A stretch of 64,000 nt of DNA from Mangrovimonas spongiae (GTDB lineage Bacteria; Bacteroidota; Bacteroidia; Flavobacteriales; Flavobacteriaceae). Made by a program: the position numbers and the translations under genes. The stretch is taken from assembly GCF_003944795.1 (NCBI RefSeq), contig NZ_RWBG01000002.1, positions 496,001 through 560,000 on the forward strand, written 5' to 3'. Shown one piece after another: positions 19,501-27,429 of this stretch. The notes beneath the pieces are model-generated. The model saw nothing but the letters and a program-made list of their open reading frames with translations, ran no database searches and had not been told where the DNA came from. Positions within the stretch are counted from its first letter, which is position 1. Every line of letters begins with the position of its first letter.

Positions 19501-20414
19501 TGAAATTTATAATCGTGAAATGTATTTATTTCCATATCTACATTTCCTGTAGGTTGTATAAAAGGCTGAATTCGTTTTCCTAAACCAGGGCTAATATTAA
19601 TATAATAGTACGTTCTATTAGTATAACAATTTATATGCGTCCCTTTTTCAGCATCCCAAGATTTTGGGCCTTGCCCATAAAACAAAATGTAGTCATTATC
19701 ATTAAAAGAACCATCGCTTTCTCCAACTACTCTAATAGCATTTTCGCGAACATCGTAGGACTGAGGTAAAGCATTGGAGTACGGAATCATATTCCCGCCA
19801 TTACCATACAGTTTTATGGTTCTTGGGTCGATATCGTTTACATTAACACCTAAATTTGAGAGAAAGCTTTTTGATAATCTAAACACCCCTGTTTTATCGA
19901 TATAAAACTTAAACCATTGCCCTGTGCTTAAAGCAGAATCATCAATATTCTGGCTATTATTGTTGGCATTTCTATTATAGCTTCCCGTATCATAGTTCAC
20001 CGTAAAAGAAGTTACTCTTTGAAATGAATTATCATTAATTTTTATAACAGGAGACATCTTAAACTCTACACCAGAAACTCCACGAGCTTCAGTGTTTTTT
20101 GCCGAAAATTTTAAACGATTAGGAATAGTACTAACATCGGTATCTTTTAATTGCACTCTCGAAATGGTTTCGTAAATAACATTACCAACCGAAACAGAGG
20201 CTTCATCTATAAATCCACCTTGCCATTGGGTAATAAATTGTAAACCATCAATAGCATTGTAATTAAAGTTCTCTTTACTAAAAGAAGGCACTTCTACTTT
20301 ATAACTACTTGTAAATAGTGTTTTATAACCATCCCATTGAATTTCAAACTGCTTTTGTTGGGCATGGGCATAAATGCCTATTAAAAAAATAACAAGTATT
20401 AATTTCTTTTTCAT
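16539..20414 (-). CDS. porU: Type IX secretion system sortase PorU
   Basis: The 1291-residue protein is the surface cysteine protease (family C25, gingipain-like) that removes the C-terminal sorting domain of T9SS cargo and links the cargo to the cell surface. The His of the dyad lies in YFGHGGEDG near residue 780 and the Cys in VTCEYTRF near 815. The last ~90 residues, with YPNPF and GKGVYVYKL, form a sorting-domain-like fold that PorU keeps. The ATG at 20414 is chosen because MKKKLILVIFLIGIYAHA is a clean signal peptide and a TAATTTTG promoter box at 20481-20488 overlaps a longer in-frame start at 20483. It is divergent from gldJ. Confidence 0.96.
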   Translation of the reverse strand: MKKKLILVIFLIGIYAHAQQKQFEIQWDGYKTLFTSSYKVEVPSFSKENFNYNAIDGLQFITQWQGGFIDEASVSVGNVIYETISRVQLKDTDVSTIPNRLKFSAKNTEARGVSGVEFKMSPVIKINDNSFQRVTSFTVNYDTGSYNRNANNNSQNIDDSALSTGQWFKFYIDKTGVFRLSKSFLSNLGVNVNDIDPRTIKLYGNGGNMIPYSNALPQSYDVRENAIRVVGESDGSFNDNDYILFYGQGPKSWDAEKGTHINCYTNRTYYYINISPGLGKRIQPFIQPTGNVDMEINTFHDYKFHESDEFNLVRVGRRWFGDRFDIENNKTFTFQFPDLVETEPIYFNIQTASTAEVPTSLDVSVNSQDITTLTFSPITDSNLAIPASYAQDVSVNSSTITVNLDYNNGGNPSSIAYLDYIAIEATRNLNFSGNQLTFKNNDVSNEIGVGQYNVTNTSQVSEIWDVTDIYNVTNFVNTDNSNTLSFTSNLGSEKSYALVTPSDYYQAFIGERTRVSNQNLKGTIFQNQQGEFEDIDYLIVARQNMLNQAERLAQINRSYNNLNVKVVTLNQIYSEFSTSNPDIGAIRNLVKYIYDNASSSENRIKYLCLFGDASFDYKNRIENNTNIVPSWHAYNSFNLTNSFVSDDFYGMMGDNEGTMLTSDKLDIAVGRILADTPQRARVLVDKVETYYKEASYGRWRNNFVVVSDDIDVEWESVLQETTDGIANTITEEHPFLNPIKIHMDAYQQESSAAGDRYPGVTTDMLNAIENGALVVNYFGHGGEDGLAHERIFQKQHSEGLRNVCKLNCFVTVTCEYTRFDNPLRPTAGELTYWNKEGGAIGLISTTRQIFVNVGITFNNVLEEYLFSFNDDDNYQDHEFPSMAEALRLTKNNPSISGIGQRRLVFFIGDPAMKLAFPKPNVRLTAVNDVPLNQGVDVLKALDRVKIAGEVTDISGNVLSNYNGVLSTTIFDKKIDRETLGNDGIRSGGQLIIMPFETLGETLFRGQASITNGQFEFEFVMPRDIGINEGYGKVSFYAKQDGQLNDQSGAAVNTILIGGINNEAPEDNNGPIINLFMNDESFVSGGITNQSPSLLVKLEDDNGINTASGIGHDIVAIIDGDETNPFVLNDYYETELDNFQKGIVNYPFRNLEPGLHTLTLKAWDVYNNSSTSEIQFVVQNENQQLVIDNVLNYPNPFVNYTEFWFNHNSSSPLNVSVQIFTVSGKLVRTLNSQTNSSNCCNNGASSLSRDIIWDGRDDFGDKIGKGVYVYKLKVHSPSLNKTVEKIEKLVIL

Positions 20415-20480
20415 CGATAGCAATAACGTAAATAATATGGCAATATTATTGATTAATAACACGTTTTTTAAAAAACACTT

Positions 20481-20488
20481 CAAAATTA
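20481..20488 (-). promoter_or_regulatory. Promoter -7 box of porU-porV
   Basis: TAATTTTG on the minus strand fits TAnnTTTG. The leader would be about 60 nt and includes a 14-bp perfect A/T palindrome at 20463-20476. This placement rules against the upstream in-frame start at 20483. Confidence 0.55.
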
Positions 20489-20680
20489 CAATAATAAAAT
20501 AAAATATTTAGCGTTATACTACGGCAAATAAACATGATTAAACCCAAAAATCATCGTTGTAATGCATAAATTACAGGACGAAATGCATGTTTTTTTATGT
20601 ATTTTTTTAATTTTCGCTTGTAATCTTGGGTATAATTATTATATTGCGTCACCAAAAATATTTTAAGCTTACTTAAACGT

Positions 20681-22369
20681 ATGGATATGAAAAAAGCAAT
20701 GGTATGTAAGGTATTGTTAACTACAGTTTTAGCAGTATCTCTTGTTGGTTGTAAAAGATCATCCAGTTCAAACACCTCACGAGGAACTGGTTGGGACATC
20801 AACTCTAGAGATGGAGGTTTTCAATACAACACCGATTTTAAAGAACAAGAAACAGCTCCAGGATTAGTATTTGTAGAAGGTGGAACTTTTACCATGGGTA
20901 AAGTTGGAGACGATGTTATGCACGATTGGAATAACAGTCCAAATCAGCAACACGTTCAATCCTTTTACATGGATGAAACGGAGGTAACCAATAAAATGTA
21001 TACAGAATACTTAGATTGGATTAAAAGAACTTACCCACCTACAGAAGAAAATTTTAAAGGCATTTATAATGGTGCTTTGCCAGATACTTTAGTTTGGAGA
21101 AACCGCTTAGGTTACAACGAAGTAATGACTGAGAATTACCTTCGTCATCCAGCATATGGCGAATACCCAGTTGTTGGTGTAAGCTGGATTCAAGCTGTAG
21201 AATTTGCTAACTGGAGAACAGACCGTGTTAACGAATTATACTTAGAAGAAGAAGGGTATATTGCCAGAGACGCTAAAATAGCTGTTGAAGCTGGTGAAAC
21301 GTTCAACACAGACACTTATATTAACGCTCCAACACAAACATACGGAGGTAACGATAGTATTATTAGCCCACAAACGACTAGAAGAAGAGTACAAACTACT
21401 GCTTCTGGAGATACTATTAATGTATACGCAGGTAGAGAGACTGGTATTATTTCACCAGATTATAGACTACCAACTGAAGCTGAATGGGAATATGCTGCTT
21501 TAGGTCTTACAGAGTTAAGAAACTATAACATATATAGAGGTAGAAAAAAATATCCATGGGATGGCCAATACACACGTTCCGGTAAACGTAAAGTAAGAGG
21601 CGATCAATTAGCTAACTTTAAGCAAGGAAAAGGTGATTACGGTGGAATTGCAGGATGGTCTGACGATGGTGCAGATATAACCAATGCCGTAAAACAATAC
21701 GAGCCTAACGACTTTGGTCTTTACGATATGGCTGGTAACGTAGCCGAATGGGTTGCCGATGTTTACAGACCTATTGTAGATGATGAGTTTAACGACTTTA
21801 ACTACTACCGTGGTAACGTTTACACCAAAAACTCTATTAGTGAAGATGGTACTGTTAAAATTGTAACTGTAGATGAGATTGTTTACGACACACTTCCTAA
21901 TGGCGATGTTATTGCAAGAGATTTACCAGGTGAAATTGCTCAAGTACCTGTAGATGAAGACGAAACTTACTTAAGACAAAACTTTGATAGAAGTGATAAC
22001 CGTAACTTTAGAGACGGTGACAAACGCTCTTCTCGTTACTACAGAGACTACGATGAATTTGATGATGGTAGAAAAACAACAGCTTCGCAAACAAGAAAGA
22101 TGTACAATTCTCCAAAACACAATGTAGAGCATGTAGACTCTACAGGTGAAATGATTAGAGAATACGATAAGTCTAACAAAAGAACATCCCTTATTAACGA
22201 CGAAGTAAGAGTTTATAAAGGTGGTTCTTGGAAAGACAGAGAATATTGGTTAGACCCAGCTCAAAGACGTTATTTCCCACAAACTATGGCCACAGACTAT
22301 ATTGGGTTTAGATGTGCTATGTCTAGAGTAGGATCAAAATCTAAAGGAAGAAACAAAACAAAGAATTAA
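20681..22369 (+). CDS. gldJ: Gliding motility lipoprotein GldJ
   Basis: A 562-residue outer-membrane lipoprotein needed for gliding and for stability of GldK/T9SS components in Flavobacterium. The lipobox LVGC places the acylated Cys at residue 24 (22 if the ATG at 20687 is used). The body has the formylglycine-generating-enzyme (FGE/SUMF1) fold: FVEGGTFTMG, YMDETEVTN, PVVGVSWIQAVEFANWR, RLPTEAEWEYAA, NDFGLYDMAGNVAEWV and a C-terminal RVYKGGSWKD ... IGFRCAM. GldJ is thought to be structural, not catalytic. An insert of about 60 charged residues (RSDNRNFRDGDKRSSRYYRD) is typical. It is divergent from porU. Confidence 0.96.
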   Translation: MDMKKAMVCKVLLTTVLAVSLVGCKRSSSSNTSRGTGWDINSRDGGFQYNTDFKEQETAPGLVFVEGGTFTMGKVGDDVMHDWNNSPNQQHVQSFYMDETEVTNKMYTEYLDWIKRTYPPTEENFKGIYNGALPDTLVWRNRLGYNEVMTENYLRHPAYGEYPVVGVSWIQAVEFANWRTDRVNELYLEEEGYIARDAKIAVEAGETFNTDTYINAPTQTYGGNDSIISPQTTRRRVQTTASGDTINVYAGRETGIISPDYRLPTEAEWEYAALGLTELRNYNIYRGRKKYPWDGQYTRSGKRKVRGDQLANFKQGKGDYGGIAGWSDDGADITNAVKQYEPNDFGLYDMAGNVAEWVADVYRPIVDDEFNDFNYYRGNVYTKNSISEDGTVKIVTVDEIVYDTLPNGDVIARDLPGEIAQVPVDEDETYLRQNFDRSDNRNFRDGDKRSSRYYRDYDEFDDGRKTTASQTRKMYNSPKHNVEHVDSTGEMIREYDKSNKRTSLINDEVRVYKGGSWKDREYWLDPAQRRYFPQTMATDYIGFRCAMSRVGSKSKGRNKTKN

Positions 22370-22396
22370 GCAATAATTCAACGTTTAAAAAAAGCT

Positions 22397-22425
22397 AAGC
22401 CCTGATTTTTTATCAGGGCTTTTTT
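22397..22425 (+). terminator. Terminator of gldJ, abutting murF
   Basis: AAGCCCTGAT (22397-22406) and ATCAGGGCTT (22412-22421) form a perfect 10-bp stem around five T, followed by TTTTT. The murF ATG comes only 14 nt after the T run. Confidence 0.92.
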
Positions 22426-22439
22426 CTTACATTTACTTT

Positions 22440-23720
22440 ATGACAATTAATGCTCTTTATAAACTATTTTTAGAATGTAGTGCGGTTTCTACAGACACCA
22501 GAAAAATTAACCCAGGTGATTTATTTTTTGCCCTAAAAGGTGACAATTTTAACGGCAATACTTTTGCAAATAAAGCACTAGAATTAGGTGCTAAATACGT
22601 TGTAATAGATGAAAAAGAATTTAAAACATCCAACAACCATATTCTTGTAGAAGATTGCTTAAAAGCCTTACAGGATTTAGCAACTCATCATAGAAAAATA
22701 TTAAAAACACCTATTATAGCTTTAACAGGAAGTAATGGTAAAACCACAACCAAAGAGTTAATTAAGGCTGTATTATCTAAAAAATATCGCGTTAGTGCCA
22801 CCAAAGGTAATTTAAACAATCATATTGGTGTTCCTTTAACCTTGTTGGATATAAAACCTGATACAGATATTGCTATAGTTGAAATGGGTGCCAATCATCA
22901 TAAAGAAATTGCCTTTTTATGCGATATAGCGCTACCCGACTTTGGATTAATCACCAATTTTGGTAAAGCTCATTTAGAAGGTTTTGGAAGTTTAGAAGGT
23001 GTTGTAAAAGCTAAATCGGAATTATATGACCACTTAAAAAAACATAGCAAAACCATCTTTTTTAATGAAGATGATAAAACACAAGTCAAACAAATTGGCA
23101 ACTACAATAAAGTTATCGCTTTTGGCGCAAACTCTAAAGACACAAAAATCAGTTTTGTGGCATCAGAGCCTTTTGTTGCGTTAGAATATATGTCTGAACG
23201 TATAAATAGTCATTTAATTGGACATTATAATTTTAATAATATTGCTGTCGCAATAGCTATTGGAAAATATTTTGAAGTTCCGCATTTAAACATAAAACAA
23301 GCTATAGAAGGTTATGTTTCTTCTAACAATCGTTCGCAAATTATAAAAACAGAATCCAATCAAATTCTACTCGACGCCTATAATGCCAATCCAACAAGCA
23401 TGATGGCTGCACTTGAAAACTTCACCAATCTTAGCTATAAGAATAAAACACTCATTTTAGGTGATATGTTTGAGCTTGGGGATAACGCTTTAAACGAGCA
23501 CCAACATATTGTATCTTTTTTAGAAAAACAAAATGATATAACAGCTATAGTTGTAGGTGAACATTTTTCAAAAACTAAAACTTCGTCTGCAAAGATATTG
23601 GCACTTAAAACATACGCAGATTTAGCCAATTACTTAGAAAAATCACCTCTAAAAAACAGATTTATTTTAATTAAAGGCTCTAGAGGAATGGCGCTAGAAA
23701 GAGCTTTAAATATATTATAA
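22440..23720 (+). CDS. murF: UDP-N-acetylmuramoyl-tripeptide--D-alanyl-D-alanine ligase
   Basis: The 426-residue Mur ligase adds D-Ala-D-Ala to the UDP-MurNAc tripeptide, the last cytoplasmic step of the peptidoglycan precursor. The ATP-binding TGSNGKTT lies at 96-103, EMGANHHKEI near 150 contributes magnesium binding, NNHIGVPLTLL follows, and a central NFNNIAVAIAIG and LDAYNANPTSM are Mur ligase signatures. The gene is isolated from other mur genes, as often in Bacteroidota. A strong terminator ends 14 nt before the ATG; the only promoter-like match in the gap is TACATTTA (22428-22435, one mismatch to the -7 box), which would give an almost leaderless mRNA. Confidence 0.96.
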   Translation: MTINALYKLFLECSAVSTDTRKINPGDLFFALKGDNFNGNTFANKALELGAKYVVIDEKEFKTSNNHILVEDCLKALQDLATHHRKILKTPIIALTGSNGKTTTKELIKAVLSKKYRVSATKGNLNNHIGVPLTLLDIKPDTDIAIVEMGANHHKEIAFLCDIALPDFGLITNFGKAHLEGFGSLEGVVKAKSELYDHLKKHSKTIFFNEDDKTQVKQIGNYNKVIAFGANSKDTKISFVASEPFVALEYMSERINSHLIGHYNFNNIAVAIAIGKYFEVPHLNIKQAIEGYVSSNNRSQIIKTESNQILLDAYNANPTSMMAALENFTNLSYKNKTLILGDMFELGDNALNEHQHIVSFLEKQNDITAIVVGEHFSKTKTSSAKILALKTYADLANYLEKSPLKNRFILIKGSRGMALERALNIL

Positions 23721-23818
23721 AAAAAGAGCACTCAACATTAAATAACGATAAGCGCTCTATGTATTCCCTTAGATTAATAATAGCATTCCAAATGTCGGAA
23801 TCATTCTCCTTATACGCA

Positions 23819-23839
23819 ATACTCAATTTGAGTATTTTT
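23819..23839 (+). terminator. Possible terminator after murF
   Basis: ATACTC (23819-23824) and GAGTAT (23830-23835) pair around a short A/T loop, then TTTT. It is about 100 bp past murF and overlaps the stop codon of the convergent regulator. The T run suits the plus strand. Confidence 0.5.
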
Positions 23840-24608
23840 ATAATAAATTCTGATTAATCTTAAGCATTCCTATTAGCTCTCCTGTAGAGGCTATATTTAG
23901 CTTCTTTAAAATATTTCTCCGATGTGTATCTACCGTATTAGAGCTAATATTTAAGCGTCCTGCTATTTCTTTACTAGAGTAGTTTAATACTAGCAACCTT
24001 ATAATATCGCGCTCCCTATTAGTTATATCGTTTTCCAGTAATTTTTGATTGAAACAATTAAAATACCTTGTTTCATATTCGCCTTTATCATTTAAATATT
24101 TTGCTGTAGCCGTAACATCTAATTTTATGTTAGGATCTAAAACAGTATAATGAGCCAACCCTATAATTGGTTTCATAAAAGCATCAAACTCTAAAGGTGT
24201 TGTATTTTGTACAATATTAACGTATTTATCATGACCGTTTTTAAACCGGTAATTCCAGGTATAACTCATTTTATAACGTTCCTGCTCATCAATTTCATTT
24301 AACGTATAATCCATGAGTGAGTTTAATGCCTTTAACCAATGCTCTACATCGTCTGGATGAATTCTACTCCAAAAATAATGCATGGCATCCTGTTTAAATT
24401 TTTCGGGTTCAATAGCCAAACAAGAAAACATATTCTTGCTTATATATTCAAAACCTAATTCTTGTGTGTTTGTAATGCAAAAAAAGGTAGACGTATGAGG
24501 TAAAAATGCATCGAGTTCTTTCATTTTTTCAATATGCTTTTTTAAGGCTGGTGTATTGTAAGACATGAAAATGTCTTCGTAAAGATTCTTAATATTTTTT
24601 AAAAGCAT
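23838..24608 (-). CDS. PAS-like LuxR-family transcriptional regulator
   Basis: The 256-residue protein has an N-terminal PAS-like region (about 35-180, with FFCITNTQELGFEYIS, IHPDDVEHW and YKMSYTWNYRFKNGH) and a C-terminal LuxR helix-turn-helix (about 190-250: LTNRERDIIRLLV-like start, SSKEIAGRLNISSNTVDTHR, ILKKLN). It lacks a receiver domain, so it is likely controlled by a ligand or a partner bound to the PAS region instead of phosphorylation. No signal peptide or membrane segment. It stands alone and convergent with murF. The target genes are unknown. Confidence 0.85.
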   Translation of the reverse strand: MLLKNIKNLYEDIFMSYNTPALKKHIEKMKELDAFLPHTSTFFCITNTQELGFEYISKNMFSCLAIEPEKFKQDAMHYFWSRIHPDDVEHWLKALNSLMDYTLNEIDEQERYKMSYTWNYRFKNGHDKYVNIVQNTTPLEFDAFMKPIIGLAHYTVLDPNIKLDVTATAKYLNDKGEYETRYFNCFNQKLLENDITNRERDIIRLLVLNYSSKEIAGRLNISSNTVDTHRRNILKKLNIASTGELIGMLKINQNLL

Positions 24609-24702
24609 AATCTACACATTACTATCTGTTAGATAAAAATAGAAGATTTTTTTGATGAAAGAAACTAAAAACCCTAAAGTTTAGCACTTGGATTTCTTTT
24701 TG

Positions 24703-24777
24703 TGGGTCATACTGGATTCGAACCAGTGACTTCTACCCTGTCAAGGTAACACTCTAAACCAACTGAGTTAATGACCC
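24703..24777 (-). tRNA. tRNA-Val (GAC)
   Basis: On the minus strand the 75-nt cloverleaf has acceptor GGGTCAT/ATGACCC, D stem ACTC/GAGT, anticodon stem TTACC/GGTAG with loop TTGACAG (anticodon GAC, reading GUC), T stem ACTGG/CCAGT with TTCGAAT, and discriminator A. CCA is not encoded. It lies directly behind the terminator hairpin that follows the other tRNA-Val. Confidence 0.96.
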
Positions 24778-24780
24778 ATA

Positions 24781-24816
24781 AAAAAAGGTCTGTTGCAATA
24801 ACAGACCTTTTATTTT
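24781..24816 (-). terminator. Terminator hairpin between the two tRNA-Val genes
   Basis: AAAGGTCTGTT (24784-24794) and AACAGACCTTT (24800-24810) form a perfect 11-bp stem with a 5-nt loop. On the minus strand it follows tRNA-Val(UAC) and ends in six T, three nt before the 5' end of tRNA-Val(GAC). The plus strand also has a T-rich tail. Confidence 0.85.
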
Positions 24817-24818
24817 TG

Positions 24819-24893
24819 TGGGCGCGAAGGGATTCGAACCCCTGACCCCTTGGGTGTAAACCAAGTGCTCTGAACCAACTGAGCTACGCGCCC
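24819..24893 (-). tRNA. tRNA-Val (UAC)
   Basis: Minus-strand cloverleaf of 75 nt: acceptor GGGCGCG/CGCGCCC, D stem GCTC/GAGC, anticodon stem CTTGG/CCAAG with loop TTTACAC (anticodon UAC, reading GUA and other GUN codons), T stem AGGGG/CCCTT with TTCGAAT, discriminator A. CCA is not encoded. It starts 65 bp after the folC stop. Confidence 0.96.
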
Positions 24894-24957
24894 TTCCGTA
24901 ATGGGATTGCAAATATAATGCAGTTTTTAATATTGCAAAACTTTTTTCGAAAAAAAA

Positions 24958-26181
24958 TTAAATTATTTCTGCTACAGTAAACGTGCTTCCTCCTACAAAA
25001 ATTAAATCGTTCTCTTTCGCTTGCTCTTTTGCGTTTGAAAATGCCTGATTTACACTGCCATATATTTTAGATGTGAAATTAGCTTTATCAAATTCACTTT
25101 TTAATTTTTTTTCATCCATACCACGTGGAATATCTGGCTTACATAAATAATAAGTTGCTTGTTTGGGTAAAATGGTAAACAAAGAAGTTAAATCTTTATC
25201 GTTTACAACACCAAAAACAATATGCAAGTTATCAAACGGCTCTTTTTTTAATTGATTAACTACTAGTGAAAGCCCTTCAACATTATGAGCTGTATCACAA
25301 ATAATCTTTGGATTATGTTGTAACACTTGCCAACGACCTTTTAAACCTGTATTTTTTGTAACATGACGTAATCCTAACGTTATGTTCTCTTTTGATATTT
25401 TAAAAGAAGATTCCTGATTTAAAACAGCTATTGTTTGTACTGCTGTTTTAATGTTTTTTTGTTGATACTCTCCCAGCAAATCACTTTTATAAGATAACTT
25501 TTCTTGAAGTTGATCGGCAAAATAAATAGGTGATTGCTTCTCTGCTGCTATAGTTTTAAAAACAGTTTGCGTCTCTTTTTGTGTTTCACCAATAACAACT
25601 GGTGCTTTGCTTTTAATAATTCCAGCTTTTTCCCTAGCTATAGTTGCTAAATCATGACCTAAAAACTGTGTATGATCTAAACCGATATTTGTAATAACAG
25701 ACACTAAAGGATGTATAATATTTGTAGAATCTAATCGCCCTCCTAAACCAACTTCTATAATAGCAATATCAACATCATTTTTAGCAAAATAGTCAAAAGC
25801 CATTAAGGTGGTCATTTCAAAAAAAGACAAGGACTTTTTCTCTAAAAATGCTTTGTTTCGATTAATAAAACCAATTACAAACTGTTTACTTACAGGTACA
25901 CCGTTAATTCTTATACGTTCGCGATAATCTTTTAAATGAGGCGATGTAAATAAGCCCGTTTTATAGCCCGCTTCTTGACATATAGAAGCCAACATGTTAG
26001 CTGTAGACCCTTTACCGTTTGTTCCAGCAACGTGAATGGTTTTTAAGTGTTGTTCAGGGTGATTTAAATGAGCGGCTAAAGTAAGCGTATTACTTAAATC
26101 GGCTTTGTATGCAGACTTCCCTTGCCTTTGATACATAGGCAATTTGGAAAACATCCAGTTTATAGTTTCTTGATAAGTCAT
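24958..26181 (-). CDS. folC: Bifunctional dihydrofolate synthase / folylpolyglutamate synthase
   Basis: The 407-residue cytosolic Mur-ligase-fold enzyme joins glutamate to dihydropteroate and extends the glutamate tail of folates. The ATP loop is GTNGKGST at 53-60; TSPHLKDYRERI and GLGGRLDSTN are FolC signatures, and the C-terminal domain ends FVGGSTFTVAEI, close to the family ending. It starts 8 bp after the TonB-like gene, so it is probably the last protein gene of that transcript, followed by the two tRNA-Val genes. Confidence 0.95.
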   Translation of the reverse strand: MTYQETINWMFSKLPMYQRQGKSAYKADLSNTLTLAAHLNHPEQHLKTIHVAGTNGKGSTANMLASICQEAGYKTGLFTSPHLKDYRERIRINGVPVSKQFVIGFINRNKAFLEKKSLSFFEMTTLMAFDYFAKNDVDIAIIEVGLGGRLDSTNIIHPLVSVITNIGLDHTQFLGHDLATIAREKAGIIKSKAPVVIGETQKETQTVFKTIAAEKQSPIYFADQLQEKLSYKSDLLGEYQQKNIKTAVQTIAVLNQESSFKISKENITLGLRHVTKNTGLKGRWQVLQHNPKIICDTAHNVEGLSLVVNQLKKEPFDNLHIVFGVVNDKDLTSLFTILPKQATYYLCKPDIPRGMDEKKLKSEFDKANFTSKIYGSVNQAFSNAKEQAKENDLIFVGGSTFTVAEII

Positions 26182-26189
26182 GGGACGGC

Positions 26190-27035
26190 TTACTGTCCTA
26201 AGTTGAAGTTTACCTTTACAAAACCAATTTGTTTAGCAGGGGCATTCGCATCGGGTCGCCATTTATGTGACAATGCCATTTTCTTGGCGGGTTCTAATAA
26301 ACAAGGAGCTGTATTGGTAGTTCCTTTAACACCTGGCGTGGCTTGAATTACATTTCCATTGCGGTTTACAATAATCTTAACGATTACCATACCACTTTCA
26401 TTACAGTCTTGTTTTATTGTATTATAAGTTGCTTTACCACGTCCATTTAAGCCATACCCAACACCGCCATTTCCGCTTCCAGCTTGGCCAAAATAGCTTG
26501 GCGCATAGGGATCGCCGTCTAACTGGCCTTTATCTCCTGCTTGATTATCGTTGCCTTCGCTTCCGGTAACCTCATCAGATTTGCTCACACCACCAATAAG
26601 TGCATCGAGTTTCTTTTTCTTTTCTTCTTGCTCTCTCTTTTCTTTAGCAATACGTTCGGCTTCTGCCTTGGCTTTGGCTTCGGCTTCGGCTTTAGCCTTA
26701 GCTTCAGCTTCTTTTTGTTTTTTTATGGCTATGGATTCTGCGGTTTCTTGAGTCATAACTTCTTCTTTAGCTTCTGAAGAAGTTGATGGAGTAGTTTCTG
26801 AAACAGTTTCTTGAGGTGGTTGCTCGACTACTTCGGGTTCAGATTTCACAGGCTTCTTGGGTTGTACTTGTCCAGAGCCAAAATCTGTAGTCCCAAAATT
26901 AACAGCTACGCCGTACTCTACTGGCGGATCCATATAAGGCGGACCAACTACAAATAGCAACAGCAGTAAAATTACCGTAATTAATACCGTAATTTTTGCT
27001 GAGTTCCTTTCATGTTTGGTCTCAAGATACTTCAT
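26190..27035 (-). CDS. TonB-like energy transducer protein
   Basis: The 281-residue protein has one N-terminal membrane helix (about 14-35, VLITVILLLLLFVVGPPYM), a Pro-rich segment, a long Ala/Lys/Glu helix (about 105-150, repeats of EAKAKAEAE) as in TolA, and a C-terminal TonB-like domain (about 200-281) with GLNGRGKATYNTI and VIVKIIVNRNGNV. It should span the periplasm and transmit energy from ExbB/ExbD to outer-membrane receptors, or act as TolA. It sits 1 bp after exbD. TonB versus TolA cannot be settled from sequence; the TolA-like linker is notable. Confidence 0.88.
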   Translation of the reverse strand: MKYLETKHERNSAKITVLITVILLLLLFVVGPPYMDPPVEYGVAVNFGTTDFGSGQVQPKKPVKSEPEVVEQPPQETVSETTPSTSSEAKEEVMTQETAESIAIKKQKEAEAKAKAEAEAKAKAEAERIAKEKREQEEKKKKLDALIGGVSKSDEVTGSEGNDNQAGDKGQLDGDPYAPSYFGQAGSGNGGVGYGLNGRGKATYNTIKQDCNESGMVIVKIIVNRNGNVIQATPGVKGTTNTAPCLLEPAKKMALSHKWRPDANAPAKQIGFVKVNFNLGQ

Positions 27036-27036
27036 A

Positions 27037-27429
27037 TTAATTAGGTTTTACAGCAAGTATAACCTTAAATTTATTTCTGTTTGCTATGTCCATAACCTTA
27101 ACTACATTATCTACAGGCACCGATTTTTCGGCTCTTAAAACAATGGTAGGTTGCGAATCTCCAGAAAGCGCATTAATAAGTTCGTTTTCAAGAACACTAA
27201 CGCCTACTCTTCTTTGGTCGATATAATATGTTAAATCTTTCTTGATACTAACAGCTACCGATTTTTTATTTTCGGTTTTTCCACTGGCTTTAGGTAATAA
27301 AATGTCTATGGCATTTGTAGTTACCAAAGTAGATGCTAGCATAAAAAAGATAAGTAACAAGAATACAATGTCGGTCATAGACGACATATTAAACTCTGGT
27401 GTTACTTTATTTCTTCCTCTTAAATTCAT
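27037..27429 (-). CDS. exbD: ExbD/TolR family biopolymer transport protein
   Basis: A 130-residue inner-membrane protein with one N-terminal helix (about 17-38, SMTDIVFLLLIFFMLASTLV); the Asp in MTDIVFLLLIFFM is the conserved proton-pathway residue of ExbD/TolR. The periplasmic part (about 45-130) ends KFKVILAVKPN, as expected. The start abuts the exbB stop, and the TonB-like gene follows 1 bp later, so the three proteins form one motor-transducer unit. Confidence 0.94.
   Translation of the reverse strand: MNLRGRNKVTPEFNMSSMTDIVFLLLIFFMLASTLVTTNAIDILLPKASGKTENKKSVAVSIKKDLTYYIDQRRVGVSVLENELINALSGDSQPTIVLRAEKSVPVDNVVKVMDIANRNKFKVILAVKPN

Noticed and set aside
20463-20476. 14-bp A/T palindrome in the porU leader
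   Set aside because: Runs of T and A of this kind arise readily in AT-rich DNA; no further support.
20551-20802. An 83-codon ORF on the minus strand across the gldJ start
   Set aside because: It overlaps the lipoprotein signal of gldJ, has no recognisable domain, and covers the porU/gldJ regulatory gap.
26541-26777. Phe/Ser-rich ORFs opposite the TonB-like gene
   Set aside because: Antisense reading of the Ala/Lys/Glu repeat; the hydrophobic look is an artefact of codons.
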